A stretch of 38,379 nt of DNA, taken from NCBI RefSeq assembly GCF_001043915.1, contig NZ_LABX01000006.1, forward strand, positions 1-38,379, in the 5' to 3' direction. This DNA comes from Methylobacterium aquaticum (lineage in GTDB: Bacteria; Pseudomonadota; Alphaproteobacteria; Rhizobiales; Beijerinckiaceae). The notes under the pieces are model-generated. The model was not told where the DNA came from and did not search any database. It saw only the letters and a list, made by a program, of their open reading frames with translations. Position numbers and translations under genes: made by a program. How positions within the stretch are numbered: position 1 is the stretch's first letter; every line of letters begins with the position of its first letter. Of the stretch, positions 1-10,149 are shown piece after piece.

Positions 1-3000
1 CTGCCGGACTACATGGTGCCCGTGCAAGTGACGGTGCTGGAGCACCTGCCGCTGACGCCGAACGGCAAGCTCGACCGCCGGGCGCTGCCGGAGCCGGAGG
101 CGCCGGCAACATCTCGTCACATCGCGCCGCAGACCGAGACCGAGCGGGTGCTGGCGGGGATCTGGCGGGACGTGCTGGGCCTGCCGCAGGTCGGCATCTC
201 CGAAAACTTCTTCGCGGTCGGCGGCGATTCCATCTCCGCCTTGCAGGTAGTGCACCGGGCGCGGCAGGCCGGCCTGTCGCTCACCCCGCGCGACCTCTTC
301 CGCCAGCCGCACCTCGGCGCCCTGGCGGCGGCGGCCCGGCCTCTCGCCGCCGGGCCCGCGGCGCTCGCATCCGAGCGAGGCTTCGGTGCGCTGACCCGCC
401 TCGGGCGGACCGGTCTCGAAAGCCTCGGCCTGCGGGAGGCCGACCTGGAGGACGTCTACCCGCTCTCGCCGATGCAGCAGGGCATGCTCTTCCACGCCGT
501 GCAGGCGGCGGGCGACGGCGGCGACTACGTCAATCAGGTCGCGGTGACGATCCAAGGCGTCGATGCCGGGCGGATGCGGGGGGCCTGGGAGGCATTGAGC
601 CGGAGGCACGCCGTCCTGCGGACGGGGTTCGACTGGCGCAGTATCGAGGGCGAGGCATTGCAGGCGGTGCACCGCCACGTCCCGCCCGCCTTCGTCGACG
701 AGGATTGGCGCGGCGAGCCGTGGGACGGGGATCGGCTGGCGCGGGCCGCCGCGCGGGAGCACGCCCTGGGCTTCGACCTCGCGGCCCCGCCGCTTTACCG
801 CGTCCGCCTGATCCGGCTCGACGACGGGGCCGATGGCGGCCCGCGCCACCGGATGATCTGGACCTACCACCACATCCTCCTCGACGGGTGGAGCTCCACC
901 CGCCTGATGTCGGACCTGCTGCACCTCTACGAAGGGCGCTCGCCCCGTCCGGCCCCGCCCTATCGCGATCACGTCGCCTGGCTCGCCGGGCGCGACGCGG
1001 CGGCCTCCGAGCGCTTCTGGCGGGCCCGGCTCGCCGGATTCGAGGCTCCGACGCGCCTCGCCGATGCCTTCGGCCTCGGGGGCCGGACGGGCGGGCCGGT
1101 GCGTCATGCCGCCTGCCACACGCGGCTCGACGAGCACCAGACCGCGCGTCTGCAGGACTTCACCCGCGCCGAGGGCATCACGCTCAACACCCTCGTCCAG
1201 GGCGCCTGGACCCTGCTGCTGCAGCGCTACACCGGGCAGGCGAGCGTGACCTTCGGGGTCACCGTCGCCGGCCGTCCGGCAGCGCTCCCGGGCTCGCAGG
1301 ACATGGTCGGGCTGTTCATCAACACCCTGCCGGTCGTCGAGGGGTACCAGCCCGAGGCCCGAATCGGTCCCTGGCTGCGCGCGGTCCAGGAGCGCAACCT
1401 CGACATGCGCGACCACGAGCAGACCCAGCTCGCCGAGATCCAGGCTTTCGCCGGGCTCGCCGGGCAATCCCTGTTCGACAGCATTGTGGTGTTCGAGAAC
1501 TACCCGCTCGAGGACAACCTGCGCGAGACGGATGGCCGGTCGCTCGCCTTCACCGACTTTTCCTCCGTCGACGTCACGAACTACCCGATGGACCTCACGG
1601 TCCGCGCAGGGAGGACTCTGAGCATCGAGTATCTCTACCAGCTCAACCACTTCAGCGAGGACGAGGCGGAGGCGATCCGCGAGACCTTCGAGCGGTTGCT
1701 GTTCGGCCTCGCCGCCGATGCCGGCAGCCGCGTCGGCCGCCTCGATCCCGTCACGGCGCGGGACCAGCGCCGGGCCGACCTTTGCAACGCGCAGGCGATG
1801 CCCTGCGCCTCGGGCCCCCCGGTGCACGAGGCGATCGCCGCTCAAGGCCGACGCCGGCCGGACGCGATCGCCCTCGTCTTCGGCAAGCGCAGCGTCTCCT
1901 ACGGGGCACTCGACCGGCGCGCCGACCTCCTCGCGCGGCGGCTGATCGCCGAGGGCGTCGGCCCGGAGGCGCGGGTCGGCATCCTCGTCGAGCGCGACGC
2001 GGACACCTTCGCGGCGATGCTGGCGGTCATGAAGGCGGGCGCGGCCTACGTGCCGCTCGATCCCCGCAACCCGCCCGAGCGGCTCTCGGCGATGATCGCG
2101 GATGCGGGGATCCGGCTGGTCCTCGCCGGGGCGGAGGCGGCGCTGACCACGGACGTCCCGGTCTTACGCCCGGCGCTCCTCGATCTCGCGGCGGAATCCG
2201 GTCCGGCGCCGGCGCGACGGGTGCACGCCGAGACCCTCGCCTACGTGCTCTACACCTCGGGCTCGACCGGGCGGCCGAAGGGCGTCGCGGTGGCGCACGG
2301 CCCCTTGGCGATGCATTGCCGGGCCACCGGCGCGCTCTACGAGATCGACGAGGGGAGTTGCGAGCTGCACGTCCTGTCCCTCGCCTTCGACGGCGCCCAT
2401 GAGCGCTGGCTGACGGTGCTGACGCATGGCGGCCGGCTCGTCGTGAGCGATGCGGGCCTGTGGACGCCGCGGCAGATCGTCGATGCCCTGCGGACGCACC
2501 GGGCGACCCATCTCGGGATGCCGCCCGCCTACCTGCAGCAGCTCGCCGAGTGGGTCGAGGAGACCGGTGAACCGCCGCCGGTGCGGCTCTACTCGTTCGG
2601 CGGCGAGGCGATGCCACGGGCGGGCTTCGCGCGCATCGCGCGGGTCCTCAAGCCCGAGATCCTGATCAACGGCTACGGCCCGACCGAGACCGTGGTGACG
2701 CCGCTGGTCTGGAAGGTCGCAGGCGATGCGGCGTGCGAGGCGCCCTACGCACCGATCGGCGTGCCGGTGGGCAACCGCACCGCCGCCATCCGCGGCAGCG
2801 ATCTCGGCCTCGCGCCGGCGGGCGCGGTCGGCGAGCTCTGCATCGGCGGCGAGGGCCTGGCCCGGGGCTATCTCGGCCGGCCCGGCCTCACCGCCGAGCG
2901 GTTCGTGCCCGATCCTGACGGCGCGCCGGGCGCGCGCCTCTACCGCACCGGCGACCTCGCGCGCTGGGGCGAGGACGGCACGGTCGAGTATCTCGGCCGC

Positions 3001-3639
3001 ATCGACGACCAGGTGAAGATCCGCGGATTCCGGATCGAGCTCGGCGAGGTCGAGGCGCGGCTGCGCGAGCAACGCGGCGTGCGCAGCGCCGCCGTGGTGG
3101 CGCAGCCCGCTCCCGAAGGGCACCGGCTCATCGCCTACGTCGCCCCCTGGGAGGCGGACGATGCCGGCACCTTGGCCGACGCCCTGCCCGAGGCGGTCGC
3201 GGCCGGCCTGCGGGCCTGCCTGCCGGACTACATGGTGCCTTCCCGCGTCGTCGTGCTGCCGCGCCTGCCGATGACCTCGACCGGAAAGGTCGACCGGCGC
3301 GCCCTGCCGGCCCCCGACTGGCGCTCGCAGGCCTACGTCGCCCCGGCGACCCCGACGGAGGCGGCGCTGGCCCGCGTCTGGCAGGAGGTGTTGAAGGTCG
3401 AGCGCGTCGGCGTCACCGACAACTTCTTCGAGCTTGGCGGCAACTCGCTCCTCAGCCTGAAGGTGGTGACCCGGCTGCGGCGCGAGACCCTCGACATCGA
3501 GGTCCGGCTGCGCGACCTGATGCGTCACCCGACGATCGCGCAGCTCGTCGCGAACGCGCCGGCCGCCCGGCCCGGGACACCGCCGGCGCGGGAGACGGCC
3601 GGCCCCCCTGCCATCGACACCGTGAGGGAACCCGCATGA
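1..3639 (+). CDS. Non-ribosomal peptide synthetase, C-terminal part (…A)-T-C-A-T, 5' truncated by window edge
   Basis: This is the 3' end of an NRPS gene that is already open at base 1. Residues are counted from base 1. The end of an adenylation domain (NGKLDRRAL) comes first, then a carrier domain whose GGDS serine is about residue 77. A condensation domain ([20 protein letters not shown] at about 290-296) follows. A full adenylation domain has its [11 protein letters not shown] loop at about 751, NGYGPTE, YRTGDL, and the A10 lysine at about 1096. A last carrier has GGNS with the serine at about 1149. The protein stops about 63 residues later, so there is no thioesterase, epimerase or reductase. 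By eye the last A domain reads D-G-E at code positions 235/236/239 and V-T-K at 330/331/517, which would fit a hydroxyornithine-type substrate; this is tentative. Neighbouring hydroxylase and acyltransferase genes support a hydroxamate siderophore product. The stop overlaps the next start (ATGA). Confidence 0.95.
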   Translation: MPDYMVPVQVTVLEHLPLTPNGKLDRRALPEPEAPATSRHIAPQTETERVLAGIWRDVLGLPQVGISENFFAVGGDSISALQVVHRARQAGLSLTPRDLFRQPHLGALAAAARPLAAGPAALASERGFGALTRLGRTGLESLGLREADLEDVYPLSPMQQGMLFHAVQAAGDGGDYVNQVAVTIQGVDAGRMRGAWEALSRRHAVLRTGFDWRSIEGEALQAVHRHVPPAFVDEDWRGEPWDGDRLARAAAREHALGFDLAAPPLYRVRLIRLDDGADGGPRHRMIWTYHHILLDGWSSTRLMSDLLHLYEGRSPRPAPPYRDHVAWLAGRDAAASERFWRARLAGFEAPTRLADAFGLGGRTGGPVRHAACHTRLDEHQTARLQDFTRAEGITLNTLVQGAWTLLLQRYTGQASVTFGVTVAGRPAALPGSQDMVGLFINTLPVVEGYQPEARIGPWLRAVQERNLDMRDHEQTQLAEIQAFAGLAGQSLFDSIVVFENYPLEDNLRETDGRSLAFTDFSSVDVTNYPMDLTVRAGRTLSIEYLYQLNHFSEDEAEAIRETFERLLFGLAADAGSRVGRLDPVTARDQRRADLCNAQAMPCASGPPVHEAIAAQGRRRPDAIALVFGKRSVSYGALDRRADLLARRLIAEGVGPEARVGILVERDADTFAAMLAVMKAGAAYVPLDPRNPPERLSAMIADAGIRLVLAGAEAALTTDVPVLRPALLDLAAESGPAPARRVHAETLAYVLYTSGSTGRPKGVAVAHGPLAMHCRATGALYEIDEGSCELHVLSLAFDGAHERWLTVLTHGGRLVVSDAGLWTPRQIVDALRTHRATHLGMPPAYLQQLAEWVEETGEPPPVRLYSFGGEAMPRAGFARIARVLKPEILINGYGPTETVVTPLVWKVAGDAACEAPYAPIGVPVGNRTAAIRGSDLGLAPAGAVGELCIGGEGLARGYLGRPGLTAERFVPDPDGAPGARLYRTGDLARWGEDGTVEYLGRIDDQVKIRGFRIELGEVEARLREQRGVRSAAVVAQPAPEGHRLIAYVAPWEADDAGTLADALPEAVAAGLRACLPDYMVPSRVVVLPRLPMTSTGKVDRRALPAPDWRSQAYVAPATPTEAALARVWQEVLKVERVGVTDNFFELGGNSLLSLKVVTRLRRETLDIEVRLRDLMRHPTIAQLVANAPAARPGTPPARETAGPPAIDTVREPA

Positions 3640-4679
3640 GCACCCGCGACGAGCCCCCGGCGGCGCAGCTCCACCCGGACGTGGAGGCCCTGCTCGAGAT
3701 GGTGGCGGCCGGCGTCGAGAGCGGGGCGCGGGTCCCGCTGCCGCGGCTCACGCCGGAGCAGGCCCGGGCCGATTTCGACGCCTCCTCGCCGCTCCTCGAC
3801 GTCGCGGTGGCAGCCCTGCCGCACGAGGCGGCCCTGCGCCTGCCCATGCGCGACGGCGAGAGAATCGCGGCGCGCCTCTACGCGTTGCACCGACCCGATC
3901 CGGCAGCGCCGCTTCCCGTCACCCTCGCCCTGCACGGGGGCGGGTTCGTCGTCGGCAGCCTCGATTCCCACGAGTCGCTCTGGCGCGACCTTGCCGTCCG
4001 GAGCGGCGCGGCCGTGCTCGCGGTCGCCTACCGGCTCGCGCCCGAGCACCGCTTCCCGACCGCCTTCGAGGATGCCTGCGACGCCCTGGCCTGGATCGGG
4101 CGCGAGGGACGGAATGCCGGCCTCGACCCCGGGCGCGTCGCGCTCTTCGGCGACAGCGCCGGCGGCACGCTCGCAGCGGGCCTCGCCCTGGCGGCGCGCG
4201 ACACGCCCGGCCTGCCGCGGCCATGCCTCCAGGTTCTGGCTTATCCGGGCCTCGCCGCCCGGCAGGACAGCAACTCGTACCGCCGCTTCGGCCGCGGCTA
4301 CCTGCTCGAGGCCGAAACGGTGGCGTGGTTCTTCGCCCAGTACCTGCGCGACGAGGCCGACCGGCGGGACTGGCGGTTCGCACCGCTGGAGGCGGCCGAT
4401 CTCGCGGGCACCGCTCCGGCGCTGATCGTGCTGCCTGCTTGCGACCCCCTGCTTGACGAGGGCCGCGCCTACGGCGAGAGGCTGCGGGCGGCGGGTGTAT
4501 CCGTCACGAGCCGGATCGTCCCTGGCATGGTCCACGAGTTTCTTCGCATGGGCAACGTGGTCGAGGACGCGCTCGTGGTCCGGGCCGAGATTGCGGACGC
4601 CCTCGCGGCTGCCTTCCGGCAGCGACCAGCCTTCCGGCAACCCGCCCTCGGACAGCAATCCGCTTCCGCCGATGCGTGA
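3636..4679 (+). CDS. Alpha/beta-hydrolase (HSL-type esterase), candidate siderophore esterase or release enzyme
   Basis: A 347-residue hormone-sensitive-lipase-type esterase. It has the oxyanion-hole motif HGGG at residues 100-103, the nucleophile elbow GDSAG with Ser174, the probable catalytic Asp270 (CDPLLDEG) and His300 (PGMVHEF). There is no signal peptide, so it should act in the cytoplasm. The ATG overlaps the NRPS stop by four bases and a GAGGGAA element lies just upstream, so translation is probably coupled to the synthetase. Because the NRPS has no thioesterase, this enzyme could release or cyclise the peptide, or it could hydrolyse the imported ferric siderophore to free iron. The sequence does not decide between these; both are inference from position and family. 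Confidence 0.88.
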   Translation: MSTRDEPPAAQLHPDVEALLEMVAAGVESGARVPLPRLTPEQARADFDASSPLLDVAVAALPHEAALRLPMRDGERIAARLYALHRPDPAAPLPVTLALHGGGFVVGSLDSHESLWRDLAVRSGAAVLAVAYRLAPEHRFPTAFEDACDALAWIGREGRNAGLDPGRVALFGDSAGGTLAAGLALAARDTPGLPRPCLQVLAYPGLAARQDSNSYRRFGRGYLLEAETVAWFFAQYLRDEADRRDWRFAPLEAADLAGTAPALIVLPACDPLLDEGRAYGERLRAAGVSVTSRIVPGMVHEFLRMGNVVEDALVVRAEIADALAAAFRQRPAFRQPALGQQSASADA

Positions 4680-5475
4680 GCCCGACGCCACCGGCCGGAC
4701 CGACGCGCCTTTGTTCGAGGTCGAGGACCTGACCTTCGCGGTCGCGGACCGGACGCTGCTCCAGCCGCTCACCGCGCGCCTCGAGCGCGGGCGCGTTCAC
4801 GGCCTGATCGGCCATAACGGCTCGGGCAAGTCGACCCTGCTGAAGCTGCTCGCCGGCCAGCAGTCGCCGAGCGGCGGGCGCATCGCCTATGCCGGCCGGC
4901 CGCTCGCGGCCTGGGGCCGGCGCGCCTTCGCCCGGCAGGTCGCCTACCTGCCCCAGCAGCCGCCCGCCGCCGCCGGCCTGACGGTGCGCGAGCTCGTCGG
5001 CCTAGGCCGCTATCCCTGGCATGGGGCTCTCGGGCGCTTCACCGCCGCCGACCGGGAGCGGGTCGAGGAGGCGATGCGCCTCACCGAAGTCGCGGGATTC
5101 AGCGACCGGCTGGTGGACAGCCTGTCGGGCGGCGAGCGCCAGCGCGCCTGGATCGCCATGCTGGTGGCCCAGGACGCCGCCTGCCTGCTCCTCGACGAGC
5201 CGACCTCGGCCCTCGATATCGGCCACCAGATCCAGGTCCTGGCCCTGGTGCAGCGCCTGGCGCGGGGGGGCCTGAGCGTGCTCGTGGTGCTCCACGACGT
5301 GAACATGGCGGCGCGCTTCTGCGACGAGCTGATCGCACTGCATTCCGGCCGTCTGATCCGGCGCGGCCCGAGCCGGGAGCTGATGAACGCGGCAGATCTC
5401 CAGGCGATCTACGACGTGCCGATGGCTGTGCTGCCCCACCCCGAGACCGGGATGCCGGTCGGCGTCGCGCTGTGA
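4672..5475 (+). CDS. Ferric-siderophore ABC transporter ATP-binding protein (FecE/FhuC family)
   Basis: A 267-residue ATPase that would power ferric-siderophore import across the inner membrane. Visible motifs are Walker A GHNGSGKS (47-54), Q-loop Q95, signature LSGGERQ (151-157), Walker B CLLLDE (171-176) and the switch histidine in VVLHDVN (H208). GLGRYPWHG around residue 110 is typical of the FecE/FhuC group. I chose the ATG at 4672 because the protein then has the normal family length and overlaps the esterase stop by eight bases. The open frame extends further upstream, but only inside the esterase gene. The stop overlaps the GTG of the binding-protein gene, giving the order ATPase, binding protein, permease. 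Confidence 0.95.
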   Translation: MREPDATGRTDAPLFEVEDLTFAVADRTLLQPLTARLERGRVHGLIGHNGSGKSTLLKLLAGQQSPSGGRIAYAGRPLAAWGRRAFARQVAYLPQQPPAAAGLTVRELVGLGRYPWHGALGRFTAADRERVEEAMRLTEVAGFSDRLVDSLSGGERQRAWIAMLVAQDAACLLLDEPTSALDIGHQIQVLALVQRLARGGLSVLVVLHDVNMAARFCDELIALHSGRLIRRGPSRELMNAADLQAIYDVPMAVLPHPETGMPVGVAL

Positions 5476-6368
5476 GAGCCCCGCGCCCCTCTCGCCGCGA
5501 GGCCGTGGCGGCGATCCTGGCCGCCGGTGCGGGCCTGCATCCCGCGAGGAATGCCGCGGCCGCGCCGATGCCCCGCGTCGCGGCGGCGGGCTGGGCCGGC
5601 GCCCAGACGCTGCTCGCCCTCGGGGTGGTGCCGCTCGCCCTGCCAGAGATCGCCCGCTACCGGGCGCTGGTCGCCGAGCCGCCCCTGCCCGAGAGCGTGC
5701 AGGAGCTCGGCCTGCGCTCGGAGCCCAACCTCGAGCTCCTGACGGCGCTCGCCCCCCACCTCATCGTCGCCGATGCCGGCTCGGTCACGTCCCCGCTCGC
5801 ACGAATCGCGCCCGTCGCGACCTTCGCGCCGCTCCGGCCGGGGCGCCGCCCCGCTGAAGCCGCGCGGGAGGCGACCCTGGCGCTGGCCGCTCGGCTCGGC
5901 CGCGACGCCGAGGCGCAAAGCCTGATCGCCGCCCACGAGGCGCGCCTCGCCGGAGCGGCGGAGCGGCTGTCCGGCGATCGCGGCGGGCCGCTCTGCCTGG
6001 TGAGCGACGCCTTCGGCAACCGCGCCCTCGTGTTCGGCGGGAACAGCCTGTACCAGGACGTGCTCGACCGGGTGGGCCTGCGCAACGCCTTCACGGGCGC
6101 GACGAGCGCCTGGGGCCACGCCACGGTCGGCCTCGACCAGCTCGCCGCCCTCGACCCGACGACCCGCCTGGTTCTCCTGACCTCCCGCGTCCCCGACGCC
6201 CGCACGTTCCTGGCCCTGCGGCCGCTGTGGCGGACGCTGCCCTTCCTGCGCGAGGAGCGCGTGACCGTGCTCGCCGACATCCTGTTCTACGGCGGCCTGC
6301 CCTCGGCCGACCGCTTCGCGCGGCTCCTCGCCGAGCGCCTGGCCCCCGGGAATGCCGCCCGTGGGTGA
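5472..6368 (+). CDS. Periplasmic ferric-siderophore binding protein (FhuD/FecB family)
   Basis: A 298-residue class III substrate-binding protein. It probably delivers ferric hydroxamate to the permease encoded next. The N terminus carries a twin-arginine-like stretch (SRREAVAA), a short hydrophobic segment and a small-residue cleavage region near AAAAP, so Tat export is likely. The body shows family features such as AAAGWAGAQTLLALGVVPLA, LRSEPNLELLTALAPHLIV, and the later section LFYGGLPSADRFARLLAERL. The start is GTG at 5472, overlapping the ATPase stop. The end overlaps the permease start by 17 bases, so the three import genes form one transcript. Binding specificity cannot be read directly; the hydroxamate assignment comes from the fused permease and the biosynthetic neighbours. 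Confidence 0.9.
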   Translation: MRAPRPSRREAVAAILAAGAGLHPARNAAAAPMPRVAAAGWAGAQTLLALGVVPLALPEIARYRALVAEPPLPESVQELGLRSEPNLELLTALAPHLIVADAGSVTSPLARIAPVATFAPLRPGRRPAEAAREATLALAARLGRDAEAQSLIAAHEARLAGAAERLSGDRGGPLCLVSDAFGNRALVFGGNSLYQDVLDRVGLRNAFTGATSAWGHATVGLDQLAALDPTTRLVLLTSRVPDARTFLALRPLWRTLPFLREERVTVLADILFYGGLPSADRFARLLAERLAPGNAARG

Positions 6369-8352
6369 GCGGCCCGAGCCGCGCGCGGGCTGGCAACGCC
6401 CGGCCCTGATCGTCCTCGCCCTCGCTCTCGCGGCGCTGGCGCTGGCCCTGCGCGACCTCGCGCTGCGGCTGCCGCCCGGCCAATGGGGTGCCGCCCTCCT
6501 CGCCCCCGACGCGACCGACACGCGGCAGATGCTGGTCCATCTCACGGTGATGCCCCGCATCGCCGTGGCGCTGCTATGCGGGGCCGGGCTCGGCCTCGCC
6601 GGCGCGGTCTGCCAGCAGGTGCTGCGCAACCCGCTGGCCGAGCCGACGACGCTCGGCATCTCGGCCGGCGCCAGCCTCGCCCTCTCGGCCGCGACCCTGT
6701 GGGCGCCAGGCCTGCTCGCCTACGGGCGCGAAGGGGTGGCGCTCGCGGGGAGTTTCGCCGCCTTGCTGTTCGTGTTCGGGCTTGCCTGGCGCCGGGCCCT
6801 GTCGCCGGTCTCCCTGGTGCTCGCCGGCCTGATCGTTACGCTCTATTGCGGTGCGCTCGCCAGCGCGCTCAGCCTGTTCCACCGCGACTACCTGATCGGC
6901 ATCTATCTCTGGGGCGCCGGCTTCCTGTCGCAGCAGGGCTGGGGCGTTGCCGCCTTCCTGCTCCCGCGCCTCGGCGTCGCGGCGTTCCTGATCGCCCTGA
7001 TGGTCCGGCCGCTCACCCTGCTCGGGCTCGACGACGAGGCGGCGCGCAATCTCGGCCTCGGCCTCACCGGGGCGCGGCTCGCGGCCCTGGTGGTCGCCGT
7101 GTCCCTGAGCGCGGCGGTGACCTCGGCGGTCGGGGTGATCGGCTTCGTCGGCCTCGCGGCGCCCGCCATCGTCGCCATCGCGGGCGCCCGCCGGCTGCGT
7201 GATCGGCTGGTCTGGGCTCCGCTCTGCGGCGCGGCCCTGCTCTGGCTCACCGACGGCCTCGTCCTCCTGATTCCCACCGGCTACCGCGAGGTGCCGACCG
7301 GCGCCGCGACTGCGCTCCTCGGCGCGCCGGTGATGCTCGCGCTGCTGCCGCGCCTGCGCAAGGGTGTGCTGTGGCGGGCCGAGCCGGCGGCGGCCGTGCC
7401 GCGCGCCGCCCGGCCGGGCCTCGTGCTGGCGGCAGGCGCCGGCCTCCTCGCCCTCGCCCTGTGGGGCGCGCTCGCATTCGCGTATGGGCCGCGGGGCTGG
7501 AGCTGGGCGGGTCTTACGGGAATCGCCGAGATGCTGCCCTGGCGCGGCCCCCGGGTCGCCGCGGCTTTGGCCGCTGGGGCGATGCTCGCCATGGCGGGGA
7601 TGCTGCTCCAGCGGATGATGAACAACCCGATGGCCTCGCCCGAGGTGCTGGGCGTCTCCTCCGGGGCGGCGCTCGGGGTGATCGTCGCGCTCTTCCTCAC
7701 CGAGGCACCGTCGCGGGTCGTGCAGCTCGCCGCCGGAACCGCCGGCGCCTTCGCGGTGCTCCTCGGCATCCTGGTGCTGGGGCGCCGCGACGCCTTTAGC
7801 CCCGAGCGGCTGCTGCTCGCGGGCGTCGCAACGAGCGCCGCCTTCGGGGCGATCGTCGCGGTGGCGATGGCAACCGGGGACCCGCGGGTCGGCACGCTCC
7901 TGACCTGGCTCGCCGGCTCGACCTACGGGGTCGATCCCGGGGAGGCCGCAGGCTTCCTGGCCGCGGCGGCGATCCTCGCGGGGCTCGCCCCGATGCTCGC
8001 GCGCTGGCTCGACATCCTGCCGCTCGGCGCGGCGACGGCGCAGGCGGTCGGGCTGCACGTCCCGCGCGTCCGCCTCGTCGTCATGCTGGCGGCGGCCGTG
8101 ATGACCGCGGTGCCGACGCTCGTCGTCGGCCCGCTCAGCTTCGTCGGCCTGATGGCACCGCACATCGCCCGGCTGATCGGCCTGCAACGGGCGCTGCACC
8201 ATCTGGTCGGCGCGGCGATCCTCGGCGCGCTCCTCCTCACGCTCGCCGACTGGGCCGGGCGAACGATCATCTTCCCCTACCAGATGCCGGCCGGCCTGCT
8301 GGCGACGGTGATCGGCGGGCCCTACCTGATGTGGCTTTTGCGGCGGCGGTGA
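6352..8352 (+). CDS. fhuB: Double-length ferric-hydroxamate permease (FhuB-like FecCD fusion)
   Basis: A 666-residue inner-membrane permease made of two tandem FecCD domains, the arrangement and length typical of FhuB. The first half has QQVLRNPLAEPTTLGISAGA and the second repeats the pattern as LQRMMNNPMASPEVLGVSSGA. Each half also contains the GxxxFVGLxAPxIAR-type segment (GVIGFVGLAAPAIV; GPLSFVGLMAPHIARL). About 18-20 hydrophobic segments are apparent. It would form the channel with the upstream ATPase and binding protein. The ATG at 6352 lies inside the end of the binding-protein gene. A perfect 18-bp hairpin follows the stop at 8428-8469. The hydroxamate assignment rests on the fusion architecture and gene context. 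Confidence 0.93.
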   Translation: MPPVGERPEPRAGWQRPALIVLALALAALALALRDLALRLPPGQWGAALLAPDATDTRQMLVHLTVMPRIAVALLCGAGLGLAGAVCQQVLRNPLAEPTTLGISAGASLALSAATLWAPGLLAYGREGVALAGSFAALLFVFGLAWRRALSPVSLVLAGLIVTLYCGALASALSLFHRDYLIGIYLWGAGFLSQQGWGVAAFLLPRLGVAAFLIALMVRPLTLLGLDDEAARNLGLGLTGARLAALVVAVSLSAAVTSAVGVIGFVGLAAPAIVAIAGARRLRDRLVWAPLCGAALLWLTDGLVLLIPTGYREVPTGAATALLGAPVMLALLPRLRKGVLWRAEPAAAVPRAARPGLVLAAGAGLLALALWGALAFAYGPRGWSWAGLTGIAEMLPWRGPRVAAALAAGAMLAMAGMLLQRMMNNPMASPEVLGVSSGAALGVIVALFLTEAPSRVVQLAAGTAGAFAVLLGILVLGRRDAFSPERLLLAGVATSAAFGAIVAVAMATGDPRVGTLLTWLAGSTYGVDPGEAAGFLAAAAILAGLAPMLARWLDILPLGAATAQAVGLHVPRVRLVVMLAAAVMTAVPTLVVGPLSFVGLMAPHIARLIGLQRALHHLVGAAILGALLLTLADWAGRTIIFPYQMPAGLLATVIGGPYLMWLLRRR

Positions 8353-8427
8353 GCCGGCCTCGTCCGATTTCCGACGGATCGCTGTCGCGATGCGGAATTC
8401 GGCTTCGCTCAAGCGCCGCGCGGGCTC

Positions 8428-8469
8428 GTGATTCCGTCGCCGGACGCTGACGTCCGGCGACGGAATCAC
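8428..8469. terminator. Perfect 18-bp inverted repeat between convergent genes, likely bidirectional terminator
   Basis: Arms 8428-8445 (GTGATTCCGTCGCCGGAC) and 8452-8469 are exact reverse complements around a 6-base loop. The repeat lies 75 bases after the permease stop, and its right arm contains the stop codon of the convergent siderophore-interacting-protein gene (8466-8468). There is no clear T-tract on either side, so a termination role is inferred from the strength and position of the stem. Confidence 0.7.
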
Positions 8470-9527
8470 CCCGCCCGCTCGCGGGTCCAGTAGCCGACGA
8501 TGAGGTGGCGCGACTTCGGCAGGCCACGCTCACGCTCGACGTAGCGGCGCAGGGTCTTGGCGAGGGCGAACTCGCAGCCGATCCAGACGAAGACGTCGCC
8601 GTCCTCGGGCCAGACGCCGTCGCGCACGGCCGGCAGCAGCCGGTCGGGCGCGCCGGCCGGAGCACCGTTCCGGTGCAGCCAGCGCACCGTGAGACCTGGC
8701 GGCGCGGCGAGCGGGATCTCCTCCTGCGGCCCGGCGACCTCGACGAGGACGCGCCCGCGCGCCGCGGAGTCGAGGCCCTCCAGAACCCGGGCGATCGCGG
8801 GCAACGCCGTCTCGTCGCCGGCGAGCACGTGAAAGGCCGCCGGCCCAATCGTGCGGCCAACCGGCCCCGCCATCCCGACGACCGCGCCCGGCCGGGCGGT
8901 CTCGGCGAACTCCGCCCCCGGCCCGCCATCGACGTGGCGCACGAAGTCGATCTCGACGAGGCCGCGTTCCGGATCCACCCGCCGGATCGTGTAGTAGCGC
9001 AAAGCCGGGCGCCGCTCGTCCGGCGGCCACAGCGTGCGCCCATCCGCGCCGAGGCGGGGCCATTCGGGGACCGCGAGTCCCGGCGGCGGCAGGTAGAGCC
9101 GGACGTGGAGGTCGTCCGCGCTCGCGAAGCGCGCCAGGTCGGCGCCCGCGAAGGTCAGCCGGCGCAGGAGCGGCGTGACGTCGGCGGCCGAGACGAGGCG
9201 CAATTCGCGGAAGTTGGAGAACAAAGCCCCGTCGCCGGAAAACCCCGACCAGCGGATCGCGATCGGCTCGGGCGCGAACTCGACGATATGCGAGGCCATG
9301 ACCGAGCGCACCATCTCGAGGTCGCCGTCGTCGGCGGCCTCGACCCGCACCGTCAGGGTTCCGGGCCGCACCGTCATCGTGCCGGTGCCCTTGCCGAGAT
9401 CCGCGACGGTGCTGCCGTCCCGCGTCTCGAAGGTGACGCCGTGCTCGACGAGATGCTCGACGAGCCGCGCGGCGAGCGCGCAGGGATCCGCGAGGGCGAT
9501 CTCCGCCTCGGTGATGAGGACCGTCAC
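8466..9527 (-). CDS. Siderophore-interacting protein (ferric reductase, ViuB/SIP family) with N-terminal DUF2218 domain
   Basis: A 353-residue flavin-dependent ferric-siderophore reductase that would release iron in the cytoplasm. The first roughly 95 residues look like a DUF2218 domain (DGSTVADLGKGTGTMTVRPG, then VRSVMASHIVEFA). The remainder is SIP/FAD_binding_9: the flavin-binding RYYTIRR, the loop HVLAGDETALPAIARVLE, and the C-terminal WIGCEFALAKTLRRYV…GYWTRERAG. The start is GTG at 9527 with a GGGAG element upstream; there is no convincing alternative. It lies 46 bases downstream of the sigma-factor gene on the same strand and is probably cotranscribed with it. DUF2218 and SIP domains are often neighbours or fused, and the role of the DUF2218 part is unknown. 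Confidence 0.93.
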   Translation of the reverse strand: MTVLITEAEIALADPCALAARLVEHLVEHGVTFETRDGSTVADLGKGTGTMTVRPGTLTVRVEAADDGDLEMVRSVMASHIVEFAPEPIAIRWSGFSGDGALFSNFRELRLVSAADVTPLLRRLTFAGADLARFASADDLHVRLYLPPPGLAVPEWPRLGADGRTLWPPDERRPALRYYTIRRVDPERGLVEIDFVRHVDGGPGAEFAETARPGAVVGMAGPVGRTIGPAAFHVLAGDETALPAIARVLEGLDSAARGRVLVEVAGPQEEIPLAAPPGLTVRWLHRNGAPAGAPDRLLPAVRDGVWPEDGDVFVWIGCEFALAKTLRRYVERERGLPKSRHLIVGYWTRERAG

Positions 9528-9573
9528 GTCTTGCTCCCGCCTTCCGCCGCGGCGTCGCGGCCGCGAACCGATA

Positions 9574-10149
9574 TCACGCCACCGCCGCCCAGGCGCCGGC
9601 TGCGGCCCCGTCGCGCTCCGAAAGCGCCCCGGAGGCCCGGCGGCACAACGTCGTCGCGTCCTTGATCATGCCGTTCACCCGCGCCGGGGAGACGCCGATC
9701 TGCGCCGCGATCTCCTTCTGCGGCACGCCGTCGAGCCGGTGCGCCAGCAGCGCCCGGCGCGTGCGCGGCGGGGCGCGGTCGAGGGCCGCCGCCACCGCCC
9801 GGAGCGCCTGGCAGGCTTCCAGCCGCTCGTGCGGGCAGGCGCAGGGGCTGGCGGCGTGCTCGGCCGCCGCGATCGGGGCCAGGAGGCGGCATTCGAGACC
9901 GTTGCGGCGCAGGGAATCGAGGGCGAGGTTGCGGATCATCCGCCCGAGATAGGCTTCGGGATGGCGCATCTCCGGGATCGTCCTGTCCTGGCACAGGGCC
10001 AGGGCGACGTCCTGCACCACGTCCTCCGCCCGGGCGCGGCACTTGAGGATCCGGTGGGCCATGTCGACGAACCGCCGGCGTCCGGCGAGCAAGACGTCGA
10101 GGAGGTCCCGGCCGTGCGGGAGATCCCGGTTGGGGAGGGTGTCGCGCAT
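9574..10149 (-). CDS. ECF sigma factor (FecI/RpoI-like)
   Basis: A 191-residue extracytoplasmic-function sigma factor. Region 2 is visible as LLDVLLAGRRRFVDMAHRILKCRARAEDVVQDV followed by HPEAYLGRMIRNLALDSLRR. Region 4 is RAPPRTRRALLAHRLDGVPQKEIAAQIGVSPARVNGMI, with a helix-turn-helix. I chose the ATG at 10149 because the conserved region begins soon after it; the frame is open further upstream, but that extension is arginine-rich and lacks family similarity. It probably activates transcription of the siderophore genes. No FecR anti-sigma gene is present in the window and the receptor lacks the STN signalling domain. This resembles rhizobial RpoI, where iron status rather than surface signalling sets sigma level. 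The C-terminal tail is alanine-rich. Confidence 0.9.
   Translation of the reverse strand: MRDTLPNRDLPHGRDLLDVLLAGRRRFVDMAHRILKCRARAEDVVQDVALALCQDRTIPEMRHPEAYLGRMIRNLALDSLRRNGLECRLLAPIAAAEHAASPCACPHERLEACQALRAVAAALDRAPPRTRRALLAHRLDGVPQKEIAAQIGVSPARVNGMIKDATTLCRRASGALSERDGAAAGAWAAVA

Noticed and set aside
6574..8469. Long open frame (631 codons) on the strand opposite the fused permease
   Set aside because: It is a shadow caused by high GC: the composition is arginine/glutamate-rich, no family is visible, and the + strand frame clearly encodes the FhuB-like permease.
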